Source: Leptolinea sp.
GTDB lineage: Bacteria > Chloroflexota > Anaerolineae > Anaerolineales > Anaerolineaceae
DNA length: 64,000 bases
Assembly (NCBI GenBank): GCA_012798535.1
Contig: JAAZMZ010000023.1
Span: forward strand, 62,001-126,000
Reading direction: 5' to 3'
Numbering within the stretch: position 1 is the stretch's first letter; every line of letters begins with the position of its first letter. The position numbers and the translations under genes were made by a program. The notes below the pieces were generated by a model that saw nothing but the letters and a program-made list of their open reading frames with translations, had not been told where the DNA came from and searched no databases. This document shows positions 1 through 6,844 of this stretch, piece by piece.

Positions 1-79
1 ACCCTTGGCGAGCTGCTTAGCATTGGAAATTTCACACGATATAAATGCAAATGAATTCATAAACAATCCTTTCCACGGA

Positions 80-1138
80 TTAAAGACACTGGATTCGTTC
101 CAATGCCGTAGTCAACACCTGGATTCCTTTCAAAAATTCAGAGAGCACAATGTGCTCATTTGCCGTATGATCCAGATTCGAATCTCCGGCTCCGTAAGCG
201 ATCATCGGGCAATTCCATACAGGTCCAACCAGATTCATATCAGATGTCCCGGTTTTCAGTTTGAATCCGGGTGCACCGCCGTTAGCACGAATGGCATGAA
301 GGAAACTTTTTACCAATGTTGTGTTCTTTTCACCCTGATAGGCTGGCATGTAATCGACAGTCTTAAAAACAGGTTGATTTCCGGCTTTTTCAGCAGCCTT
401 TGATAAGAGTCCCTCCAATAATGGCAGATCGACTTCTCTGGGAAGACGAATATTGATATCCAGAATGGCATTGTCTTCAAAGCCATCCGAGGTAGATCTC
501 ATTCCACGGATGGATGGGGATAGCCGGTCAAAAACCCTGGTTTTACCGGCGTTCAACTCTTCAATATCATTTGTCAGTTGATTCCAGAAACGAAATATCT
601 GGTCACAAGCACTGGTGATACCGGAAGCCGTATGGGATGAAGGTTGCACGATGGAGGCTTCCGACCAGAAGCTGCCTTTGTACCCAAGGGTGATCGATTC
701 CCAGCCGCTGGGTTCACCAATAACCACCATCTCAGGAGCAGGATAAGTTTTACACAGATGACGGGCGCCGAGTGAATCTCCCTCTTCACCCACCGCACCG
801 ATTACCGTGATCCGCCAGTCTGAAGTTAGTGATGCCTGTGCGCCCGCAAAAATAAAAGAGGCGAGTGGACCTTTCGCGTCCACAGCGCCTCTTCCATATA
901 GAATTTCGTTTTCCATTCGGACGGCAATTTTCCCCGGGACTGTATCAATATGCCCCAGTAAAAGGATTTCACGAGAGCCGCTGCCAATGGTGCCGACCGC
1001 GTTGCCTGCCTCATCCCGATGAGCCTGAAAACCAAACTGCCGCATGCTTTCAATCATGAAGCTGACCGCATCGGTTTCATACCCCGTAGGGCTGAAACGC
1101 TGCAACAGTTCGGTCAACAGGCGGATGGCATCCATCAT
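80..1138 (-). CDS. lysK: [LysW]-lysine/ornithine hydrolase (M20 family)
   Basis: Last enzyme of the LysW-carrier pathway. It releases free lysine (or ornithine) from the C-terminal glutamate of LysW. The 352-residue protein has the M20 metallopeptidase layout: LLLGHIDTVPG with metal-binding His and Asp, GRGAVDAKGPL with the bridging Asp, GAVGEEGDS with the catalytic Glu pair, and a late metal His in YGAGDSNLDHTANEH. The start shares one base with the lysJ stop (TAATG), so the two are translationally coupled at the promoter-distal end of the operon. It is closer to LysK than to ArgE or DapE because all other LysW-pathway genes precede it. Substrate (lysine, ornithine or both) cannot be read from the sequence. 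Bases 1-79 downstream contain no gene I can support. Confidence 0.9.
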   Translation of the reverse strand: MMDAIRLLTELLQRFSPTGYETDAVSFMIESMRQFGFQAHRDEAGNAVGTIGSGSREILLLGHIDTVPGKIAVRMENEILYGRGAVDAKGPLASFIFAGAQASLTSDWRITVIGAVGEEGDSLGARHLCKTYPAPEMVVIGEPSGWESITLGYKGSFWSEASIVQPSSHTASGITSACDQIFRFWNQLTNDIEELNAGKTRVFDRLSPSIRGMRSTSDGFEDNAILDINIRLPREVDLPLLEGLLSKAAEKAGNQPVFKTVDYMPAYQGEKNTTLVKSFLHAIRANGGAPGFKLKTGTSDMNLVGPVWNCPMIAYGAGDSNLDHTANEHIVLSEFLKGIQVLTTALERIQCL

Positions 1139-2364
1139 TATTCACAACCTTCAATGGATGAATTGAGTACCTTTTTTACCACGGAAACGACTAGGGAGAG
1201 TTCATCCTGCGTGATAACAAGCGGCGGCAGGAAGCGCATCACGGTCAAACCGGCCGGCAGTGCCATCACACCGTTCTCCATCAATTTCTGTAAATAGGGT
1301 GTCACTTTCTGTTTCAATTCAATTCCGACCATCAAACCTTTGCCGCGCACTTCACGGATTAATGGCGATTGAATGTTTGAGAGCTGTTCCATGAACCAGG
1401 CACCAAGTTCGGCGGCGCGCTCGGGAAGTTGATTCTCCTGAATGTAATCCAACGTGGCCAGGGAAGCGGCGCAGGCCAAAGGATTTCCTCCGAACGTGGA
1501 ACCATGCACCTGCGGCTGCAGATTGCCCATTCTGGATGAGAGCAAAGCTGCACCCATGGGGATGCCGCCGCCAATGGATTTTGCAAGGCATAGAATATCC
1601 GGTTCAAGACCATCATGTTGGAACGCAAACATCTTTCCGGTACGGCCAAAACCGGTTTGGACTTCATCCAGGATCAACAGACTACCTTTTTCGCGGCAGA
1701 TGGATTGAACGCCTTTCAGAAATTCGGATTTACCAGGATTCACGCCTCCTTCGCCCTGGACTACTTCAAGAAGCACAGCAGCAGTCTGATCATTGACTGC
1801 GGCTTCAAGTGCAGAAAGGTCATTATAGGGAATATGTTTGTATCCTGGAACGAGAGGTTCAAAGGGAGAGCGGTACTTCTTTTCCCAGGTGGCGGAAAGC
1901 GCACCAAAAGTCCTTCCGTGAAAACCGCGCATGGCTGCTACAACTTCGGTGCGTCCGGTCAACAGACGGGCAAACTTGATCCCGGCTTCAATGGCTTCCG
2001 TACCGGAATTGCATAAAAAGACGCGCGACATCCCGGTCAGAGAGCACAATTTTTCTTCCAATTCGGCACGCTGATTGTTATAGAACATCTCCGGGCAACT
2101 GATCAGTATCTGTGCCTGAGAGTAAAGTGCCTGAGCAATCACCGGATTGGCATGGCCGATATTGGCCGCACCCTGACCACCCACACAATCAATATATTCG
2201 CGGCCGTCGGCGTCCCACAGATGTGCGCCCTTTCCACGGACTATGGCAACCGGGCGTTTGCTGTAAACACCTGAGGTAAATAGTGCTTCCTTTTCCTGGA
2301 TTTTTTCAGAGGTTAAAGGTTCAAGATTCATTTCAATATGAGACAACAGGTAATCTGTTTGCAT
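1138..2364 (-). CDS. lysJ: [LysW]-aminoadipate/glutamate semialdehyde aminotransferase
   Basis: PLP-dependent class III aminotransferase (408 aa) that converts the LysW-bound semialdehyde to the amine, using glutamate as donor. Visible family signatures are the cofactor-contacting CNSGTEAIE, the ILDEVQTGFGRTG segment, and the Schiff-base lysine in CLAKSIGGGIPMGA. Length is normal for the ArgD/LysJ family. A GGAG ribosome-binding site lies upstream of the ATG. It follows lysZ by a short gap and overlaps lysK. By sequence alone it could be ArgD; the LysW neighbours make LysJ the better name. A second class III aminotransferase (rocD-like) lies near 61-62 kb, so this one is probably the biosynthetic enzyme. 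Confidence 0.9.
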   Translation of the reverse strand: MQTDYLLSHIEMNLEPLTSEKIQEKEALFTSGVYSKRPVAIVRGKGAHLWDADGREYIDCVGGQGAANIGHANPVIAQALYSQAQILISCPEMFYNNQRAELEEKLCSLTGMSRVFLCNSGTEAIEAGIKFARLLTGRTEVVAAMRGFHGRTFGALSATWEKKYRSPFEPLVPGYKHIPYNDLSALEAAVNDQTAAVLLEVVQGEGGVNPGKSEFLKGVQSICREKGSLLILDEVQTGFGRTGKMFAFQHDGLEPDILCLAKSIGGGIPMGAALLSSRMGNLQPQVHGSTFGGNPLACAASLATLDYIQENQLPERAAELGAWFMEQLSNIQSPLIREVRGKGLMVGIELKQKVTPYLQKLMENGVMALPAGLTVMRFLPPLVITQDELSLVVSVVKKVLNSSIEGCE

Positions 2365-2382
2365 GGTTTGTTTTCTCCAGAG

Positions 2383-3186
2383 TTATGAAATCACTGTTCC
2401 AGAACCGGCTAGCGCATTGTGAAGCGGATGCTCCACTCTGCCATCTGCAAAGATGACCCTGGGCACACCAATGTCAAGAGCTTCGCTGGCACTCAGAACT
2501 TTCTTCTTCATCCGGCCTTCAGCCAGTGAAAGCGCCTGCTCCAACCCATTACGGGGTATGTGTGGAATGACTGTACTTTCATCAGGAAAATTGCGCATCA
2601 ACCCGGGCACATTGGTTAAAATGATCAACTCGTCCGCATTGACCGCACCGGCCACCATGGCGGCAGCCCGGTCGGCATCCACATTTAGAGCAATTCCGTC
2701 AGGTGACATAGCCAGGGGGGAGATAACCGGAGTCAGACCGGATTCGACCAGTGTGGAAAGAAAACTACCATTTACATTTTCAATTTTCCCGGTGTAATCA
2801 TCCCGGAGAATCCGCTGGCGGCCATTTTCTACGATCCGGATGGCATCTTTTCTTTTCGCGATCATCAGGCGCGCGTCCAACCCGGACAGTCCTATGGCGT
2901 TCACTCCGGATTTTTGGAGACGTTCAACCAGCAGTGTGTTTATCCGCCCATTGGTAACCATGGCGAATATTTCCAGTGTATTGCGGTCGGTATAGCGGCT
3001 GGAAAAACCAGATTGATTGGTGACAAAACGGGGCGGAAAGCCTAGTTTTTCCGAGATTTCGTTGGTTTCTGCAGAACCGCCGTGGACGACCACCACGGGC
3101 TGCATTTTTGAAACGAGATCGGCAATATCGGCGCACACCGCATCCAGACCAACACCCTGAGAACCGCCAATTTTTACCACAAGCAT
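2383..3186 (-). CDS. lysZ: [LysW]-aminoadipate/glutamate kinase
   Basis: Amino-acid kinase of the ArgB/LysZ type (267 aa) that phosphorylates the side-chain carboxylate of the LysW-attached amino acid. The N-terminal KIGGSQG nucleotide-binding loop, VVVHGGSAE, and the C-terminal KKKVLSASEAL segment are all present. It lacks the N-terminal extension found in arginine-feedback-inhibited N-acetylglutamate kinases. It lies 24 bases after lysY in the same operon. No strong ribosome-binding site is visible; AAAGAAAACATC precedes the ATG, so translation may depend on coupling. Sequence alone would not separate LysZ from ArgB. Confidence 0.88.
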   Translation of the reverse strand: MLVVKIGGSQGVGLDAVCADIADLVSKMQPVVVVHGGSAETNEISEKLGFPPRFVTNQSGFSSRYTDRNTLEIFAMVTNGRINTLLVERLQKSGVNAIGLSGLDARLMIAKRKDAIRIVENGRQRILRDDYTGKIENVNGSFLSTLVESGLTPVISPLAMSPDGIALNVDADRAAAMVAGAVNADELIILTNVPGLMRNFPDESTVIPHIPRNGLEQALSLAEGRMKKKVLSASEALDIGVPRVIFADGRVEHPLHNALAGSGTVIS

Positions 3187-3210
3187 GATGTTTTCTTTTA
3201 CTCCGATGAT

Positions 3211-4242
3211 CTAAATGGGATGTAGTCCGCAAAAATCAAGGCCGGCGGTCTCTTTGAAGCCGCACATGATATTCATCGCCTGAACCGCGGAACCTGCCGC
3301 GCCTTTCATCAGGTTATCAATGGCCGCCATCCCGACAAGATGACCAGTTTCCGGGTCGAGATCAAAACCGACATCCACGAAGTTGGTGCCGGCCAGTATC
3401 TTGGGTTCGGGAACACGGTAGATACCACGGCGGTCTTTTACAAGACGGATAAAAGGCTCGGCTTCGGACCATTCGCGGTAAGCTTTCCAGAGGTCTTTTT
3501 CGGTAACTCCCGGTTTCACAAACGCATGAGCTGTGGCAAGAGCGCCTCTGATCAAATCTACAGAGGTCATGGTAAGGTGAACGTTGGGCAGTCCAAGTTC
3601 TTGCATAACCTCAGCCGTGTGGCGGTGGCCGTAAGGGGCGAATGTCCGCACCACATTGCTTCTCTCCGGATGATGCGATCCGGGATTGACGGAAGCTCCG
3701 CCTTCCGACGATCCGACTTTGATCTCGATAAAAATCGGCTGTGAGGGATCGACGAAACCATATTTAACACCGACGTATAACGACATGATAGAAGCCGTGG
3801 CATTGCAGCCCACTCCACTGATATAGGAAGCGGTTTTCATTTCCTCGCGGTGCAATTCTGGAAGGCCGTAAATAAACCTTTCGATCCATTGAGCCGCTTG
3901 ATGGTCACTTTCATAAAATTTTTTGTATAAAGATAAGTCTCTAAGGCGAAAATCTGCCGAGAGATCAATGATCTTGGGAGCGATCTTTGCATACTGGTCA
4001 ATATTCTTTTGAGTTTCACCGTGAGGCAGTGCCAGAAAAAGCACATCACATGGCTCCATGACCGTGCGCGAGGTGAATTTCAATTTGGTCTGTTTTCGCA
4101 GATTGGGATGCTGCTGATAGACATATTCACCAAGATGACTCTCGGAAGTGGCCTGGTTGACCTCAACATCTGGATGATTGAGCAACAGCCGGAGTAGTTC
4201 GCCCCCTGCGTAACCAGAGCCGCCAATAATGGATACTCTCAT
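3211..4242 (-). CDS. lysY: [LysW]-aminoadipyl/glutamyl phosphate reductase
   Basis: NADPH-dependent acyl-phosphate reductase (ArgC/LysY family, about 343 aa) that makes the LysW-bound semialdehyde. Features are the N-terminal Rossmann motif GGSGYAGGELLRLL, the catalytic cysteine in SGVGCNATASIMS, and a conserved HRHTAEVMQEL segment with the assisting His. The ORF track begins at a GTG at 4251. I prefer the ATG at 4242 because GGTAGG lies about 8 bases upstream and the protein then begins MRVSIIGG, as is usual for the family. That start lies just past the lysX stop. Confidence in the family is high; the substrate chain length is not determined. Confidence 0.9.
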   Translation of the reverse strand: MRVSIIGGSGYAGGELLRLLLNHPDVEVNQATSESHLGEYVYQQHPNLRKQTKLKFTSRTVMEPCDVLFLALPHGETQKNIDQYAKIAPKIIDLSADFRLRDLSLYKKFYESDHQAAQWIERFIYGLPELHREEMKTASYISGVGCNATASIMSLYVGVKYGFVDPSQPIFIEIKVGSSEGGASVNPGSHHPERSNVVRTFAPYGHRHTAEVMQELGLPNVHLTMTSVDLIRGALATAHAFVKPGVTEKDLWKAYREWSEAEPFIRLVKDRRGIYRVPEPKILAGTNFVDVGFDLDPETGHLVGMAAIDNLMKGAAGSAVQAMNIMCGFKETAGLDFCGLHPI

Positions 4243-4243
4243 C

Positions 4244-5206
4244 TCATGCACCTACCGTATGAAGAGGATATGCCGCAAGGTTGAGCGGTAAATGTTTTTC
4301 CAGGGAAGGAAGCTGCCCGGAAGAATGCTCCATACCACGGGCGGCTTCCAGGGTGTAATCAATGATCACTCCCGCGATGTCGATACCGGTCACCGGTGCC
4401 AGGGTATGAAATTCCATTGTATGGTTGACTTCATTCACCAGCAAACCATTCTCCTCATCTTCAAGGACATCCACAGCCAACACACCACCCCCCACGGCTT
4501 TTGCAGCCGCCTGGCAAATGGCATGCAGTTCGGGTGTAACCGGGCAGACCTCGCCCTGACCACCGCGGGCGGTATTGGTGATCCAGTGGGAGGATGTGCG
4601 ATAAATCGCACAGATCGTCTGATCGCCAACCACCATAGCGCGGATATCCCGTCCGGGTTTTTTCACATATTCTTGAATATAGAACACGGAATGTTGGAAA
4701 GATCCCAGTGTGTCTTTGTGTTCCAAAACGGCTTCAGCGGCGTCGCGGTCGTTTATCTTAGATAACAGACGTCCCCAGGAACCAACCACCGGTTTCAACA
4801 CAACGGGATACCCCATTTCTTCAATCGCTTCCAGTGCTGATTCGGGTGTGAAAGCCACTTTAACTCTGGGCTGCGGAATGCCGGCACGAGCCAGGGCGCT
4901 GGTAGTAGCCAGTTTGTCTCCGCAAACCTGGGCAACCGAAGCCATATTCACCGTCGGAATACCCCAGGAATTCAAGATGGATGTGGCATACAGACCGCGG
5001 GTGAAAGAAAGAGAACGTTCCAACACCACGTCATATTTCAACCAGGCGTCCGGATGAGTCACATCCATTTGGATATTACCGTCTTCAATTCGATCAAAAT
5101 CAACGCCTCGATGTTCCAGATTGGAAAGTAGCCATTTTTCTTCCACACGGATTCGAGAAAGTAATACACCGATTTTCGTTGATTTTGAGAATTTAGACGG
5201 TTTCAT
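4244..5206 (-). CDS. lysX: LysW-amino acid ligase (LysX/ArgX family, ATP-grasp)
   Basis: ATP-grasp ligase (320 aa, RimK-like) that joins the alpha-amino group of 2-aminoadipate or glutamate to the C-terminal glutamate of LysW. The ATP-grasp core is visible as [19 protein letters not shown], the [16 protein letters not shown] strand, and the metal-binding [13 protein letters not shown]. The [10 protein letters not shown] segment is typical of the family. The start sits 3 bases after lysW, whose last codons (TGGGGAGAA) double as the ribosome-binding site. NHTMEF resembles Thermus-type LysX as I remember it, but the residues around it have not been tested against characterised LysX and ArgX, so the preferred amino acid is open. 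Confidence 0.9.
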   Translation of the reverse strand: MKPSKFSKSTKIGVLLSRIRVEEKWLLSNLEHRGVDFDRIEDGNIQMDVTHPDAWLKYDVVLERSLSFTRGLYATSILNSWGIPTVNMASVAQVCGDKLATTSALARAGIPQPRVKVAFTPESALEAIEEMGYPVVLKPVVGSWGRLLSKINDRDAAEAVLEHKDTLGSFQHSVFYIQEYVKKPGRDIRAMVVGDQTICAIYRTSSHWITNTARGGQGEVCPVTPELHAICQAAAKAVGGGVLAVDVLEDEENGLLVNEVNHTMEFHTLAPVTGIDIAGVIIDYTLEAARGMEHSSGQLPSLEKHLPLNLAAYPLHTVGA

Positions 5207-5208
5207 GA

Positions 5209-5385
5209 TTATTCTCCCCAGTCTTCCTGTTCCATGGGAGCCAGTTGCAGGGTGAGCGGGTCAAGACTGATCAGCTCAAGATCTACTCCACAATCGGAAC
5301 AAACAATAATCTCGCCTTCCATCACATCCATGAGGGTGAGTTCAGCATCACATTCCGGGCACTTCGCGATAATTTCTTCAGGCAT
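5209..5385 (-). CDS. lysW: Amino-group carrier protein LysW
   Basis: Small acidic carrier (58 aa) to which the growing lysine or ornithine precursor is attached. It has two CxxC pairs (KCPECDAEL and VCSDCGVDL) forming a zinc knuckle, and ends in EDWGE. The terminal glutamate is the attachment site known for this family. The ORF track starts 7 codons earlier at 5406. I choose the ATG at 5385 because AGGAGA lies directly upstream of it (AGAGGAGATTTGAAATG) and the family begins near this residue. It is the first gene of the lys operon, behind a terminator hairpin. Confidence 0.93.
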   Translation of the reverse strand: MPEEIIAKCPECDAELTLMDVMEGEIIVCSDCGVDLELISLDPLTLQLAPMEQEDWGE

Positions 5386-5416
5386 TTCAAATCTCCTCTG
5401 TTGCATTAGTAAATAA

Positions 5417-5442
5417 AAATCCCTCCGGGTTCGGAGGGATTT
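5417..5442 (-). terminator. Intrinsic terminator/attenuator in the lysW leader
   Basis: Read on the minus strand, AAATCCCTCCG-AACC-CGGAGGGATTT is a perfect 11-bp stem followed by a T-rich tract. It lies between the predicted lys promoter and lysW, so on that strand it can only act as an attenuator of the operon. No other minus-strand gene ends just upstream of it. Confidence 0.75.
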
Positions 5443-5473
5443 TGGTCATTTATGAGTGTTCTACTGCTTCACC

Positions 5474-5560
5474 CTAACGCAAAATTACCTCTCTCCCGAG
5501 GGTTTGGTCTTTTTCGCTTCGCTTCTTCAGCGGGATGAAGATAAATAATTTTGTGAACAT
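5474..5560 (-). other. Possible leader ORF with Lys/Arg codons (lys attenuator)
   Basis: A 28-codon ORF too short for the ORF track starts a few bases after the predicted transcription start and ends 32 bases before the attenuator hairpin. It reads MFTKLFIFIPLKKRSEKDQ and continues to a C-terminal arginine. It has a tandem Lys-Lys-Arg run and seven Lys/Arg codons in total. It has no ribosome-binding site, so it would have to be translated leaderless. It may be coincidence, or the stretch may be part of an intergenic repeat. Recorded because position, content and the hairpin together fit transcription attenuation by charged-tRNA supply. Confidence 0.3.
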
Positions 5561-5570
5561 ATTAGTTGAT

Positions 5571-5598
5571 AGTATACACGTAAAAATTTATATGTCAA
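5571..5598 (-). promoter_or_regulatory. Sigma70-type promoter of the lys operon
   Basis: On the minus strand TTGACA (5598-5593) and TATACT (5576-5571) are separated by 16 bases. The predicted start is near 5564, giving a leader of about 180 bases before lysW. The rest of the 5386-5819 gap (434 bases) holds this leader, AT-rich sequence, and a 7-bp inverted repeat (5756-5762 and 5780-5786, ACGAATA/TATTCGT) before the regulator gene. I see no other gene in the gap. Confidence 0.65.
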
Positions 5599-5819
5599 TA
5601 GTTTTCAAGAAATTTTGTCTTTTTTAATAATCTCCCTATAATATGGATCAATATGAGCATAGAAAGAAGTCGTTTAACAGACTTCACAAAATGATTATTA
5701 AAAAATGGAAAAAGCAAACTCAATGTATAAAATAATGGAGTGGCAATTATAAATAACGAATATGACCTCTACGCGTTATTATTCGTACAATAAATCAAAA
5801 CCACTTAGGTTTAATCCGC

Positions 5820-6815
5820 ATGCAAACGAATATTCAACTACATTCAGAAGAGGCATTTAGAATACTGGGAGATCCCCAGCGGGTAGAAATTATGCGCCGA
5901 CTGATCCAAAAACCAGCAACGATTTCGCAACTTGGACAGATTTTAGGACATCATCCCGCTCAAATCCGTTACCACATTTCCCAGTTGGAGAAGATTGGGC
6001 TTGTTGAACTGGTATTCGTGAGGAAAAATAAAAACTATAAAGAGAAATATTATCAAGCGACCACAAATTCAGTATTCCTTAATAAAGCCATATTCCCCTG
6101 GCCATCTGATAAGGGACAGATTGTAATACTGGGCGGGGATGGCCCTGCACTAAATTTGCTTATTGATCGAACAAATGAGAGTATTGGATCACATGTGTTT
6201 ATGACAATCCCCACAGGCAGCCTGGATAGCCTGATTTATTTGCGGGAGGGTTATTGCCAGATAGCAGGATGTCATCTCTTGGACCTAGAAACAGGAGATT
6301 TTAATATTTCGTATATCCGCCATTTGTTTTCAATAAAAAATATTACAGTGGTGACTGTTGCGTATCGCGATCTGGGTTTAATGTACGCCGAAGGAAATCC
6401 TCACAATATCAGCAGCGTTTCAGATGCTGTGAAAAAGAAACTTAAATTTGTAAATCGAAAACTCGGATCAGGAACACGCCTGAGATTTGACGGGATTCTT
6501 TCAGATTCAAGAATTGAATCAAAAGAAGTAATCGGATACGATCTGGAAGCCCAGACTCACAACGAAGTTGGTGAATATATACAAAAGGGAATGGTGGATG
6601 TTGGGCTGGGTATTGCCTCAGTGGCGCGGCAAATGCATCTTGGATTTCATTATTTGTTTTCTGAACGTTACGATCTGGTAATGTCAACTGAAACGTATCA
6701 ATCCGATTTTGTTCAAATTCTTGTCGAAAATTTGAAATCAAAGAAAACCCGAGAAGAAATCAAAAACCTGGGTGGATATGACCTTTCCCACGGAGGCCAG
6801 GTCCTGACATTCTAA
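5820..6815 (+). CDS. ArsR-type HTH regulator with PBP-like ligand domain
   Basis: One-component transcription factor of 331 aa. Residues 8-66 form an ArsR-like winged helix (EEAFRILGDPQRVEIMRRL, then HHPAQIRYHISQLEKIGLV). Residues about 97-325 resemble the PBP-like domain (PF12727 type) found in molybdate- and other ligand-sensing regulators: VILGGDGPALNLLIDR near its start, then FVNRKLGSGTRLRFDGIL and YIQKGMVDVGLGIASVAR. It is monocistronic, divergent from the lys operon, and convergent with the YfhO gene. No ABC transporter or molybdenum-cofactor gene is nearby, so the ligand is unknown. No good ribosome-binding site precedes the ATG. A 7-bp inverted repeat upstream could be its own operator. 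Confidence 0.8.
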   Translation: MQTNIQLHSEEAFRILGDPQRVEIMRRLIQKPATISQLGQILGHHPAQIRYHISQLEKIGLVELVFVRKNKNYKEKYYQATTNSVFLNKAIFPWPSDKGQIVILGGDGPALNLLIDRTNESIGSHVFMTIPTGSLDSLIYLREGYCQIAGCHLLDLETGDFNISYIRHLFSIKNITVVTVAYRDLGLMYAEGNPHNISSVSDAVKKKLKFVNRKLGSGTRLRFDGILSDSRIESKEVIGYDLEAQTHNEVGEYIQKGMVDVGLGIASVARQMHLGFHYLFSERYDLVMSTETYQSDFVQILVENLKSKKTREEIKNLGGYDLSHGGQVLTF

Positions 6816-6844
6816 ACAATTTGCCCATTCGAAGCTATTCATAT

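Noticed and set aside
5-403. 132-aa plus-strand ORF at the window start
   Set aside because: It is antisense to lysK, which has all M20 motifs; no ribosome-binding site or recognisable protein.
1138-2364. Classical argD/argB/argC arginine cluster
   Set aside because: Presence of LysW ending in EDWGE and of LysX makes the carrier pathway the better reading.
5385-5570. T-box or lysine riboswitch in the lysW leader
   Set aside because: AGGGTG is present but the T-box UGGNACC bulge is not, and the lysine riboswitch core sequences are absent. Kept only as an attenuator-like leader.
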